DNA of 64,000 nucleotides from Synchiropus splendidus. Lineage: Eukaryota > Chordata > Actinopteri > Syngnathiformes > Callionymidae. The position numbers were made by a program, and so were the translations under genes. The stretch is from NCBI RefSeq assembly GCF_027744825.2, contig NW_026527054.1, positions 434,001 through 498,000 of the forward strand, in the 5' to 3' direction. The first letter of the stretch is position 1. Every line of letters starts with the position of its first letter. This document shows positions 1 through 13,700 of this stretch, piece after piece. A model generated the notes under the pieces. That model did not search any database. It saw nothing but the letters and a program-made list of their open reading frames with translations, and was not told where the DNA came from.

Positions 1-1499
1 AATGTTCTGAAGATTCCCAGCAAAGTTATGGCATAAAGCAGAAAACGCGTTTTCAGCCTGAGACAAGGTGGGTTCCGGAACGCCAAACATAAGAATGTTG
101 ATAACTTTGGAAAACCACTTCAGACAGCTTAGATTTGATGTGCAACTACTAGCCTTTCTGCTATAGTGGGAGGTGAAAATTTCATTTTCTGAAGCTTCCC
201 TGCAAAGTTATGGCACAATGCAGAAAACGCGTTTTCAGCTTGAGATAAGGTGGGTTCCCGAACGCCAAACATAAAAATGTTGAAAAGTTTGGAAAAACAC
301 TTAAGACAGCTAAGATTTGATGTGCAACTACAAGACAGACCCTTTCTGCAATAGTGGGTGGTGAATATTTGATGATCTGAAGCTTCCCACCAAAGTTATG
401 GCACAATGCGTAAAACGCGTTTTCAGCCTGAGATAAGGTCAATTCCGGAACGCCAAACATAAAAATGTTGATAACTTTGGAAAAACACTTCAGACAGCTT
501 AGATTTGATGTGCAACTACTAGAAAGACCGTTTCTGCTTTAGTGGGAGGTGAAAATTCGATGTTCTGAAGTTTCCCTGCAAAGTTATGGCACCATGTGTA
601 AAACGCGTTTTCAGCCTGAGATAAGGTCGATTCCGGAACGCCAAAAATAAAAATATTGATAACTTTGGAAAAACTCTTTAGACAGCTTAGATTTGATGTG
701 CAACTACTAGAAAGACCCTTTCTGCTATAGTGGGAGTTGAAAATTTCATGTTCTGAAGCTTTCCTGCAAAGTTATGGCACAATGTGTAAAACGCGTTTTC
801 AGCCTGAGATAAGGTTGATTCCGGAAAACCAAACATAAAAGTGTTGATAACTTTGGAAAAACAATTCAAACAGCTTCTATTTGATGTGCAACTACTAGAA
901 AGACCCTTTCTGCTATAGTGGGAGGTTAAAATTTCATGTTCTGAAGCTTCCCTGCAAAGTTATGGCACAATGCAGACAACGCGTTTTCAGCCTGAGATAA
1001 GGTCGATTCTGGAACGCCAAACATAAAAGTGTTGATAACTTTCGAAAAGCACTTCAGACAGCTTAGATTTGATGTGCAACTACGAGAAAGACCCTTTCTG
1101 CTATAGTGGGAGGTGAACATTTCATGTTCTGAAGCTTCCCTGCAAAGTTATGGCACAATGCGTAAAACGCGTTTTCAGCATGCGATAAGGTCGATTCTGG
1201 AACGCCAAACATAAAAATGTTGATAACTTTGGAAAAACACCTCAGACAGCTTAGATTTGATGTGCAACTACTAGAAAGACCCTTTCTGCTATAGTGGGAG
1301 GTGAACATTTCATTTTCTGAAGCTTCCCTGCAAAGTTATGGCACAATGCAGACAAGGCGTTTTCAGCCTGAGATAAGGTCGATTCTGGAACGCCAAACAG
1401 ACAAATGTTGATAACTTTGTAAAAACACTTCAGACAGCTTAGATTGGATGTGCAACTACTAGAAAGAGCCTTTCTGCTACAGTGGCTGGTTAAAATTTC

Positions 1500-4400
1500 A
1501 TGTTCTGAAGCTTCCTTGCAAAGTTATGGCATAAAGCAGAAAACGCGTTTTCAGCCTGAGACAAGGTGGGTTCCGGAACGCCAAACATAAAAATGTTGAT
1601 AACTTTGGAAAACCACTTCAGACAGCTTAGATTTGATGTGCAACTACTAGCCTTTCTGCTATAGTGAGAGGTGAAAATTTCATTTTCTGAAGCTTCCCTG
1701 CAAAGTTATGGCACAATGCGTAAAACGCGTTTTCAGCCTGAGATAAGGTCGATTCCGGAACGCCAAACATAAAAATGTTGATATTTTTCGAAAAGCACTT
1801 TAGACAGCTTAGATTTGATGTGCAACTACTAGAAAGACCCTTTCTGCTATAGTGGGAGGTCAAAATTTCATGTTCTGAAGCTTCCCTGGAAAGTTATGGG
1901 ACAATGCAGAAAACAATTTTTCAACCTGACATAAGGCCGATTCCGGGACGCCAAACATAAAAATGTTGATAACTTTCGAAAAACACTTTAGACAGCTTAG
2001 ATTTGATGTGCAACTACTAGAAAAACCCTTTCTGCTATAGTGGGAGGTATAAATTTCATTTACTGAATCTTCCCTGAGAATTAATGGCACATGCACAAAA
2101 CGCGTTTTCAGCCTGAGATAAGGTGGGTTCCGGAACGCCAAACGTAAAAATGTTGATAACTTTGGAACAACACTTCAGACAGCTTAGATTTGATGTGCAA
2201 CTACTAGAAAGACCCTTTCTGCTATAGTGGGAGGTGAAAATTTCATGTTCTGAAGCTTCCCTGCAAAGTTATGGCACAATGCAGAAAACGCGTTTTCAGC
2301 CTGAGATAAGGTCGATTCCAGAACGCCAAACATAAAAATGTTGATAACTTTGGAAAAACACTTCAGACAGCTTAGATTTGATGTGCAACTACTCGAAAGA
2401 TCCTTTCTGCTATAGTGGGAGGTGAAAATTTCATTTTCTGAATCTTACCTGAGAATTAATGGCTCAATGCACAAAACGCGTTTTCAGCCTGAGATAAGGT
2501 GGGTTCCGGAACGCCAAACATAAAAATGTTGATAACTTCAGAAAAACACTTCAGACAGCTTAGATTTGATGTGCAACTACTAGAAAGAGCCTTTCTGCTA
2601 CAGTGGGTGGTTAAAATTTCATGTTCTGAAGCTTCCCTGCAAAGTTGTGGCACAATGCAGAAAACGCGTTTTCAGCCTGAGATAAGGTGGGTTCCGGAAC
2701 GCCAAACATAAAAATGTTGATAACTTTGGAAAAACACTTCAGACAGCTTAGATTTGATGTGCAACTACTAGAAAGACCCTTTATGCTATTGTGGGAGGTT
2801 AAAATTTCTTGTTCTGAAGATTCCCAGCAAAGTTATGGCATGAAGCAGAAAACGCGTTTTCAGCCTGAGATAAGGTGGGTTCCGGAACGCCAAACATAAA
2901 AATGTTGATAACTTAGGAAAAACACTTCAAACAGCTGAGATTTGATGTGTAACTACTAGAAAGACCCTTTCTGCTAATGTGGGAGGTGAAACTTTCATGA
3001 TCTGAAGCTTCCCTGCAAAGTTATGGCACAATGCAGAAAACGCGTTTTCAGTTTGAGATAAGATTGATTCCAGAACGCCAAACATAAAAATGTTGATAAC
3101 TTTCGAAAAACACTTCAGACAGCTTAGATTTGATGCGCAACTACTAGAAAGACCCTTTCTGCTATTGTGGGAGGTGAAACTTTCATGATCTGAAGCTTCC
3201 CTGCAAAGTTATGGCACAATGCAGAAAACGCGTTTTCAGCCTGAGATAAGGTTGATTCCGGAACGCCAAACATAAAAATGTTGATAACTTTGGAAAAACA
3301 CATCAGACAGCTTAGATTTGATGTGCAACTACTAGAAAGACCCTTTCTGCTATCGTGGGAGGTGAACATTTCATGTGCTGAAGCTTCCCTGAGATGTTAT
3401 GGCACAAAGCGTAAAAAGCGTTTTCAGCCTGAGATAAGGTCGATTCCGGAACGCCAAACATAAAAATGTTGATAACTTTGGAAAAACACTTCAGACAGCT
3501 TAGATTTGATGTGCAACTACTAGAAAGACCCTTTCTGCTATAGTGGGAGGTGAACATTTCATTTTCTGAAGCTTCCCCGCAAAGTTATGGCACAATGCCG
3601 ACAAGGTGTTTTCAGCCTGAGATAAGGTGGGTTCTGAAACGCCAAACGCAAAAATGTTGATCACTTTGGAAAAACACTTCAGACAGCTTAGATTTGATGT
3701 GCAGCTACTAGAAAGACCCTTTCTGCTATAGTGGGAGGTGAACATTTCATGTTCTGAAGCTTCCCTGAGAAGTTATGGCACAATGCAGAAAACGCGTTAT
3801 CAGCATGAGATAAGGTCGATTCTGGAACGCCAAACATAAAAATGTTGATAACTTTCGAAAAACACTTCAGACAGCTTAGATTTGATGTGCAGCTACTAGA
3901 AAGACCGTTTCTGCTATAGTGGGAGGTGAACATTTCATGTTCTGAAGCTTCCCTGAGAAGTTATGGCACAATGCAGAAAACGCGTTTTCAGCCTGAGATA
4001 AGGTCAATTCCGGAACGCCAAACATAAAAATGTTGATAACTATGGAAAAACACTTAAGAATGCTTAGATTTGATGTGCAACTACTAGAAAGACCCTTTCT
4101 GCTATCGTGGGAGGTGAACATTTCATGTTCTGAAGCTTCCCTCAGAAGTTATGGCACAATGCGTAAAACGCGTTTTCAGGCTGAGATAAGGTCAATTCCG
4201 GAACGCCAAAGATAAAAATGTTAATAACTTTCGGAAAACATTTCAGACAGCTTGGATTTGATGTGCAACTACTAGAAAGACCCTTTCTGCTACAGTGGGA
4301 GGTGAAAATTTCATGTTCTGAAGCTTCCCTGCAATGTTATGGCACAATGCGGAAAACGCGTTTTCAGCCCGAGATAAGGTCGTTTCCGGAACGCCAAACA

Positions 4401-7400
4401 TAAAAATGTTGATTGCTTTCGAAAAACACTTCAGACAACTTAGATTTGATGTGCAACTACTAGAAAGACCCTGTCTATTATAGTGGGAGTTCAAACTTTC
4501 ATGTTCTGAAGCTTCCCTGCAAAGTTAAGGAACAACGCAGAAAACGCGTTTTCAGCCTGAGGTAAGGTGGGTTCCGGAACGCCAAACATAAAAATGTTGA
4601 TAACTTTAGAAAAACACTTCAGACAGCTTAGATTTGATGTGCAACTACTAGAAAGACCCTTTCTGCTACAGTGGGTGGTTAAAATTTCATGTTCTGAAGC
4701 TTCCCTGCAAAGTTATGGCACAATGCACAAAACGCGTTTTCAGCCTGAGATAAGGAGGGTTCCGGAGCGCCAAACGTAAAAATGTTGATAACTTTGGAAC
4801 AACACTTCAGACAGCTTAGATTTCATGTCCAACTACTAGAAAGACTCTTTCTGCCATAGTGGGAGGTAAAAATTTCATGTTCTGAAGCTTCCCTGGAAAG
4901 TTATGGGACAATGCGTAAAACGCGTTTTCAGCCTGAGATAAGGTCGATTCCGGAACGCCAAACATAAAAATGTTGATAACTTTGAAAAAACATTTCAGAC
5001 AGCTTAGATTTGATGTGCAACTACTAGAAAGACCCTTTCTGCTATAGTGGGAGGTGAAACTTTCATGTTCTGAAGCTTTCCTTCAAAGTTTTGGGACAAT
5101 GCAGAAAACGCATTTTCAGCCTGAGATAAGGTGGGTTCCGTAACGCCAAACATAAAAATGTTGATAACTTTCGAAAAACACTTCAGACAGATTAGATTTG
5201 ATGTGCCACTATTAGAAAGACCCTGTTTGTCATAGTGGGAGCTGAAAATTTTATGTTCTGATGCTTCCCTGCAAAGTTAAGGAACAATGCAGAAAACGCG
5301 TTTTCAGCCTGAGATAAGGTGGGTTCCGGAACGCCAAACATAAAACTGTTGATAACTTTGTAAAAACACTTCAGACAGCTTAGATTTGATGTGCAACTAC
5401 TAGAAAGAGCCTTTCTGCTACAGTGGGTCGTTAAAATTTCATGTTCTGAAGCTTCCTTGCAAAGTTATGGCATAAAGCAGAAAACGCGTTTTCAGCCTGA
5501 GACAAGGTTGGTTCCGGAACGCCAAACATAAAACTGTTGATAACTTTGGAACAACAATTCTGACAGCTTAGATTTAATGTGCAACTACTAGAAAGACCCT
5601 TTCTGCTATAGTGGGAGGTGAAAATTTCATGTTCTGAAGATTCCCAGCAAAGTTATGGCATAAAGCAGAAAACGCGTTTTCAGCCTGAGACAAGGTGGGT
5701 TCCGGAACGCCAAACTTAAAAATGTTGATAATTTTGGAAAACCACTTCAGACAGCTTAGATTTGATGTGCAACTACTAGCCTTTCTGCAATAGTGGGAGG
5801 TGAAAATTTCATTTTCTGAAGCTTCCCTGCAAAGTTATGGCACAATGCGTAAAACGCGTTTTCAGCCTGAGATAAGGTCGATTCCGGAACGCCAAACATA
5901 AAAATGTTGATATTTTTCGAAAAGCACTTTAGACAGCTTAGATTTGATGTGCAACTACTAGAAAGACCATTTCTGCTATAGTGGGAGGTCAAAATTTCAT
6001 GTTCTGAAGCTTCCCTGGAAAATTATGGGACAATGCAGAAAACAATTTTTCAACCTGACATAAGGCCGATTCCGGGACGCCAAACATAAAAATGTTCATA
6101 ACTTTCGAAAAACACTTCAGACAGCTTAGATTTGATGTGCAACTACGAGAAAAACCCTTTCTGCTATAGTGGGAGGTGTAAATTTCATTTACTGAATCTT
6201 CCCTGAGAATTAATAGCACATGCACAAAACGCGTTTTCAGCCTGAGATAAGGTGGGTTCCGGAACGCCAAACGTAAAAATGTTGATAACTTTGGAACAAC
6301 ACTTCAGACAGCTTAGATTTGATGTGCAACTACTAGAAAGACCCTTTCTGCTATAGTGGGAGGTGAAAATTTCATGTTCTGAAGCTTCCCTGCAAAGTTA
6401 TGGCACAATGCAGAAAACGCGTTTTCAGCCTGAGATAAGGTTGATTCCGGAACGCCAAACATAAAAATGTTGATAACTTTGGAAAAACATTTCAGACAGC
6501 TTAGATTTGATGTGCAACTACTCGAAAGACCCTTTCTGCAATAGTGGGAGGTTAAAATTTCATGTTCTGAAGCTTCCCTGCAAAGTTATGGCACAATGCA
6601 GAAAATGCGTTTTCAGCCTGAGATAAGGTCGATTCCAGAACGCCAAACATAAAAATGTTGATAACTTTGGAAAAACACTTCAGACAGCTTAGATTTGATG
6701 TGCAACTACTCGAAAGATCCTTTCTGCTATAGTGGGAGGTGAAAATTTCATTTTCTGAATCTTCCCTGAGAATTAATGGCTCAATGCACAAAACGCGTTT
6801 TCAGCCTGAGATAAGGTGGGTTCCGGAACGCCAAACATAAAAATGTTGATAACTTCAGAAATACACTTCAGACAGCTTAGATTTGATGTGCAACTACTAG
6901 AAAGACCCTTTCTGCTATAGTGGGAGGTCAAAATTTCATGTTCTGAAGCTTCCCTGGAAAGCTATGGGACAATGCGTGAAACGCGTTTTCAGCCTGAGAT
7001 AAGGTTGATTCCGGAACGCCAAACATACAAATGTTGATAACTTTGGAAAAACACTTCAGACAGCTTAGATTTGATGTGCAACTACTAGAAAGACCCTTTA
7101 TGCTATTGTGGGAGGTTAAAATTTCTTGTTCTCAAGATTCCCAGCAAAGTTATGGCATGAAGCAGAAAACGCGTTTTCAGCCTGAGATAAGGTGGGTTCC
7201 GGAACGCCAAACATAAAAATGTTGATAACTTTGGAAAAACACTTCAAACAGCTGAGATTTGATGTGTAACTACTAGAAAGACCCTTTCTGCTATTGTGGG
7301 AGGTGAAACTTTCATGATCTGAAGCTTCCCTGCAAAGTTATGGCACAATGCAGAAAACGCGTTTTCAGCCTGAGATAAGATTGAATCCAGAACGCCAAAC

Positions 7401-7750
7401 ATAAAAATGTTGATAACTTTCGAAAAACACTTCAGACAGCTTAGATTTGATGCGCAACTACTAGAAAGACCCTTTCTGCTATTGTGGGAGGTGAAACTTT
7501 CATGATCTGAAGCTTCCCTGCAAAGTTATGGCACAATGCAGAAAACGCGTTTTCAGCCTGAGATAAGGTTGATTCCGGAACGCCAAACATAAAAATGTTG
7601 ATAACTTTGGAAAAACACTTCAGACAGCTTAGATTTGATGTGCAACTACTAGAAAGACCCTTTCTGCTATAGTGGGAGGTGAACATTTCATGTTCTGAAG
7701 CTTCCCTGAGAAGTTATGGCACAATGCAGAAAACACGTTTTCAGCCTGAG
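1500..7750. repeat. Duplicated block of about 22 monomers, 4129-bp offset
   Basis: The block beginning near 1500 recurs from about 5630. The six-base loss after CAACTACTAG is found at 1650 and 5779, and the AATTTTTCAACCTGACATAAGG variant at 1915 and 6044, both 4129 bp apart. From about 2.9 kb the offset becomes 4317 bp (3124 with 7441), so one extra monomer was gained in the second copy. The two copies differ by scattered substitutions, so this is older than the 940-bp and 2068-bp repeats. Confidence 0.75.
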
Positions 7751-10700
7751 ATAAGGTTGATTCCGGAACGCCAAACGTAAAAATGTTGATAACTTTGGAA
7801 CAACACTTCAGACAGCTTAGATTTGATGTGCAACTACTAGAAAGACCCTTTCTGCTATAGTGGGAGATGAAAATTTCATGTTCTGAAACTTCCTTGCAAA
7901 GTTATGGCAAAACGCAGAAAACGCGTTTTCAGCCTGAGATAAGGTTGATTCCGGAACGCCAAACATAAAAATGTTGATAACTTTGGAAAAACACTTCATA
8001 CAGCTTAGATTTGATGTGCAACTACTAGAAAGACCCTTTCTGCTATAGTGGGAGGTGAACATTTCATGTTCCGAAGCTTCCCTGCAAAGTAATGGCACAA
8101 TGCAGAAAACGCGTTTTCAGTTTGAGATAAGGTGTGTTCCGGAACGCCAAACATAAAAATGTTGATAATTTTCGAAAAACGCTTCAGACAGCTTAGATTT
8201 GATGTGTAACTACTAGAAAGACCCTTTCTGCTATAGTGGGAGGTCAAAATTTCATGTTCTGAAGCTTCCCTGTAAAGTTATGGGGCAATGCATGAAACGC
8301 GTTTTCAGCCTGACATAAGGTCGATTCCGGAACGCCAAACATAAAAATGTTGACAACTTTCCAAAAACACTTCAGACAGCTTAGATTTGATGTGCAACTA
8401 CTAGAAAGACTGTTTCTGCTATAGTGGGAGGTGAAAATTTCATGTTCTGAAGCTTCCCTGCAAAGTTATGGCACAATGCAGAAAACGCGTTTTCAGTTTG
8501 AGATAAGGTGTGTTCCGGAACGCCAAACATAAAAATGTTGATAACTTTGGAAAAACACTTCAGACAGCTTAGATTTGATGTGCAACTACTAGAAAGACCC
8601 TTTCTGCTATAGTGGGAGGTGAAAATTTCATGTTCTGAAGATTCCCAGCAAAGTTATGGCACAATGCAGAAAACGCGTTTTCAGCCTGAGATAAGGTGGG
8701 TTCCGGAACGCCAAACGTAAAAATGTTGATAACTTTGGAACAACACTTCAGACAGCTTAGATTTGATGTGCAACTACTAGAAAGACCCTTTCTGCTATAG
8801 TGGGAGGTGAAAATTTCATATTCTGAAACTTCCTTGCAAAGTTATGGCAAAATGCAGAAAACGCGTTTTCAGCCTGAGATAAGGTTGATTCCGGAACGCC
8901 AAACATAAAAATGTTGATAACTTTGGAAAAAAAACTTCATACAGCTTAGATTTGATGTGCAACTACTAGAAAGACCCTTTCTGCTATAGTGGGACGTGGA
9001 AATTTCATTTTCTGAAGCTTCCCTGCAAAGTTATGGCACAATGCGTAAAACGCGTTTTCAGCCTGAGATATGGTCGATTCCGGAACGCCATACATAAAAA
9101 TGTTGTTAACTTTGGAAAAACACTTCAGACAGCTTAGATTTGATGTGCAACTACTCGAAAGACCCTTTCTGCTATAGTGGGAGGTGAACATTTCATGTTC
9201 CGAAGCTTCCCTGCAAAGTAATGGCACAATGCAGAAAACGCGTTTTCAGTTTGAGATAAGGTGTGTTCCGGAACGCCAAACATAAAAATATTGATAATTT
9301 TCGAAAAACGCTTCAGACAGCTTAGATTTGATGTGCAACTACTAGAAAGACCCTTTCTGCTATAGTGGGATGTCAAAATTTCATGTTCTGAAGATTCCCA
9401 GCAAAGTTATGGCATAAAGCAGAAAACGCGTTTTCAGCCAGAGATAAGGTGGGTTCAGGAACGCCAAACATAAAAATGTTGATAACTTTGGAAAAACACT
9501 TCAGACAGTTTAGATTTGATGTGTAACTACTAAAAAGACTCTTTCTGCTATAGTGGGAGGTGAAACTTTCATGTTCTGAAGCTTTCCGTCAAAGTTATGG
9601 CACAATGCAGAAAACACGTTTTCAGCCTTAGACAAGGTGGGTTCTGGAACGCCAAACAGAAAAATGTTGATAACTTTGGAAAAACACTTCAGACAGCTTA
9701 GATTTGATGTGCAACTACTAGAAAGACCCTTTCTGCTACAGTGGGAGGTGAACATTTCATGTTCTGAAGCCTCCCTGCAAAGTTATGGCACAATGCAGAA
9801 AACGCATTTTCAGCCTGAGATAAGGTGGGTTCCGGAACGCCAAACACAAAAATGTTGATATCTTTGGAAAAACACTTCAGACAGCTTAGATTTGATGTGC
9901 AACTACTAGAAAGACCCTTTCTGCGATAGTGGGAGGTGAACATTTCATTTTCTGAAGCTTCCCTGAGAAGTTATGGCACAATGCAGAAAACACGTTTTCA
10001 GCCTGAGATAAGGTGGGTTCCGGAACGCCAAACGTAAAAATGTTGATAACTTTGGAACAACACTTCAGACAGCTTAGATTTGATGTGCAACTACTAGAAA
10101 GACCCTTTCTGCTATAGTGGGAGGTCAAAATTTCATGTTCTGAAGCTTCCCTGGAAAGCTATGGGACAATGCGTGAAACGCGTTTTCAGCCTGAGATACG
10201 GTCGATTCCGGAACGCCAAACATAAAAATGTTGATAACTTTCGAAAAACACTTCAGAGAGCTTAGATTTGATGTGCAACTACTAGAAAGACCCTTTCTGC
10301 TATAGTGGGAGGTGAAAATTTCATGTTCTGAAGCTTCCCTGCAAAGTTATGGCACAATGCAGAAATCGCGTTTTCAGCCTGAGATAAGGTGGGTTCCGGA
10401 ACGCCAAACAGAAAAATGTTGATAACTTTCGATAAACACTTCAGACAGCTTAGATTTGATGTGCAACTATTAGAAAGACCCTGTTTGTCATAGTGGGAGC
10501 TGAAAATTTCATGTTCTGATGCTTCCCTGCGAAGTTAAGGAACAATTCAGAAAACGCGTTTTCAGCCTGCGATAAGGTGGGTTCTGGAACGCCAAACTTA
10601 AAAATGTTGATAACTTTGGAAAAACACTTCAGACAGCTTAGATTTGATGTGCAACTACTAGAAAGACCCTTTCTGCTACAGTGGGAGGTTAAAATTTCAT

Positions 10701-13700
10701 GTTCTGAAGATTCCCAGCAAAGTTATGGCATAAGGCAGAAAACGCGTTTTCAGCCAGAGATAAGGTGGGTTCAGGAACGCCAAACATAAAAATGTTGATA
10801 ACTTTGGAAAAACACTTCAGACAGCCTAGATTTGATGTGTAACTACTAAAAAGACTCTTTCTGCTATAGTGGGAGGTGAAACTTTCATGTTCTGAAGCTT
10901 TCCGTCAAACTCATGGCACAATGCAGAAAACGCGTTTTCAGCCTGAGACAAGGTGGGTTCCGGAACGCCAAACAGAAAAATGTTGATAACTTTCGAAAAA
11001 CACTTTAGACAGATTAGATTTGATGTGCAACTATTAGAAAGACCTTGTTTGTCATAGTGGGAGCTGAAAATTTCATGTTCTGATGCTTCCCTGCAAAGTT
11101 AAGGAACAATGCAGAAAACGCGTTTTCAGCCTGCGATAAGGTGGGTTCCGGAACGCCAAACTTAAAAATGTTGATAACTTTGGAAAAACACTTCAGACAG
11201 CTTAGATTTCATGTGCAACTACTAGAAAGACCCTTTCTGCTACAGTGGGAGGTGAAAATTTCTTGTTCTGAAGCTTCCTGCAAAGTTATGGCACAATGCA
11301 AAAAACGCGTTTTCAGCCTGAGATGAGGTGGGTTCCGGAACGCCAAACATAAAAATGTTGATAACTTTCGAAAAACACTTCAGACAGCTTAGATTTGATG
11401 AGCAACTACTACAAAGACCCTGTCTGTTGTAGTGGAAGGTGAAAATTTCATGTTCTGAAGCTTCCCTGCAAAGTTATCGCACAATGCAGAAAACGCGTTT
11501 TCAGCCTGAGATAAGGCGGATTCCGGAACGCCAAACATAAAAATGTTGATAACTTTGGAAAACCACTTCAGACAGCTTAGATTTGATGTGTAACTACTAG
11601 AAAGACCCTGTCTGTTATAGTGGGAGGTGAAAATTTCATGTTCTGAAGCTTCCCTGCAAAGTTATGTCACAATGCAGAAAACGCGTTTTCAGCCTCACAT
11701 AAGGTCAATTCCGGAACGCCAAACATAAAAATGTTCATAACTTCGGAAATACACTTCAGACAGCTAGGATTTGATGTACAAGTACTAGAAAGACCCTTTC
11801 TGCTATAGTGGGAGGTGAAAATTTCATGTTCTGAAGCTTCCCTGCAAAGTTATGGCACAATGCGTAAAACGTGTTTTCAGCCTGAGATAAGGTAGATTCT
11901 GGAACGCCAAACGTAAAAATGTTGATAACTTTGGAACAACACTTCAGACAGCTTAGATTTGATGTGCAACTACTGGAAAGACCCTTTCTGCTATAGTGTT
12001 AGGTCAAAATTTCATGTTCTGAAGCTTCCCTGGAAAGTTATGGGACAATGCAGAAAATAATTTTTCATCCTGAGATACGGTCGATTCTGTAACGCCAAAC
12101 ATTAAAATGTTGATAACTTTGGAAAAACACTTCAGACAGCTTAGATTTGAAGTGCAACTACTAGAAAGACCATTTCTGCCATAGTGGGAGGTGAAAATTT
12201 CATGTTCTGAAGCTTCCTTGCAAAGTTATGGCACAATGCACAAAACGCGTTTTCGGCCTGAGATAAGGTCGATTCAGGAACACCAAACAAAAAAATGTTG
12301 AAAACTTTCGAAAAACACTTCAGACAGCTTAGATTTGATGTGCAACGACTGGAAAGAACCTTTCTGCTACAGTGGGAGTGGAAAATTTAATGTTCTGAAA
12401 CTTCCCTGCAAAGTTATGGCACATTGCAGAAAACGCGTTTTCAGCCTGAGATGAGGTTGATTTCAGAACGCCAAACATAAAAATGTTGATAACTCAGGAA
12501 AAACTCTACAGACAGCATAGATTTGATGTGCAACTACTAGAAAGACCCTTTCTGCTACAGTGGGAGGTGAAAATTTCATGTTCTGAAGCATCCCTGCAAA
12601 GTTATGCCACAATGCAGGAAACGCGTTTTCAGCCTGAGATAAGGTTGATTCCGGAACGCCAAACATAAAAATATTGATAACTTTGGAAAAACACTTGAGA
12701 CAGCTTAGATTAGATGTGCAACTACTAGAAAGACCCTTTCTGCTATAGTGGGAGTTGAAAATTTCATGTTCTGAAGTTTCCCTGCAAAGTTATGGCACAA
12801 TGCAGAAAACACGTTTTCAGTCTCAGATAAGGTTGATTCCGGAACGCCAAACATAAAAATGTTGATAACTTTGGAAAAACACTTCAGACAGCTTAGATTT
12901 GATGTGCAACTACTAGAAAGACCGTATCCGCTATAGTGGTAGGTTAACATTTCATGTTCTGAAGCTTCCCTGAAAAGTTATGGCACAATGCAGAAAACGC
13001 GGTTTCAGCCTGAGATTAGGAGGGTTCCAGGACGCCAAACATAAAAATGTTGATAACTTTGGAGAAACACTTCAGACAGCTTAGATTTGATGTGCAACTA
13101 CTAGAAAGACCCTTTCTGCTACAGTGGGAGGTGAAAATTTCATGTTCTGAAGCATCCCTGCAAAGTTATGCCACAATGCAGGAAACGTGTTTTCAGCCAG
13201 AGATAAGGTCGATTCCGGAAAACCAAACATAAAAATGTTGACAACTTTGGAAAAACACTTCAGACAGCTTAGATTTGATGTGCAACTACTAGAAAGAACC
13301 TTTCTGCTATAGTTGGAGGAGAAAATTTCATGATCTGAAGTTTCCCTCCAAAGTTATGGCACAATGCAGAAAACACGTTTTCAGCCTGAGATAAGGCGGG
13401 TTCCAGAACGCCAAACATAAAAATGTTGATAACTTTGGAAAAACACTTCAGACAGCTTAGATTTGATGTGCAACTACTAGAAAGACACTTTCTGCTATAG
13501 TGGGAGGTGAAAATTTCATGTTCTGAAGCTTTCCTGCAAAGTTAGGGCAAATTGCGTAAAACGCGTTTTCAACCTGAGATAAGGTTGTTTCTGGAACGCC
13601 AAACATAAAAATGGTGTTAACTTTGGAAAAACACTTCAAACAGCTTAGATTTGGTGTGCAACTACTAGTAAGACCCTTTCTGCTATAGTGGGAGGTGAAA

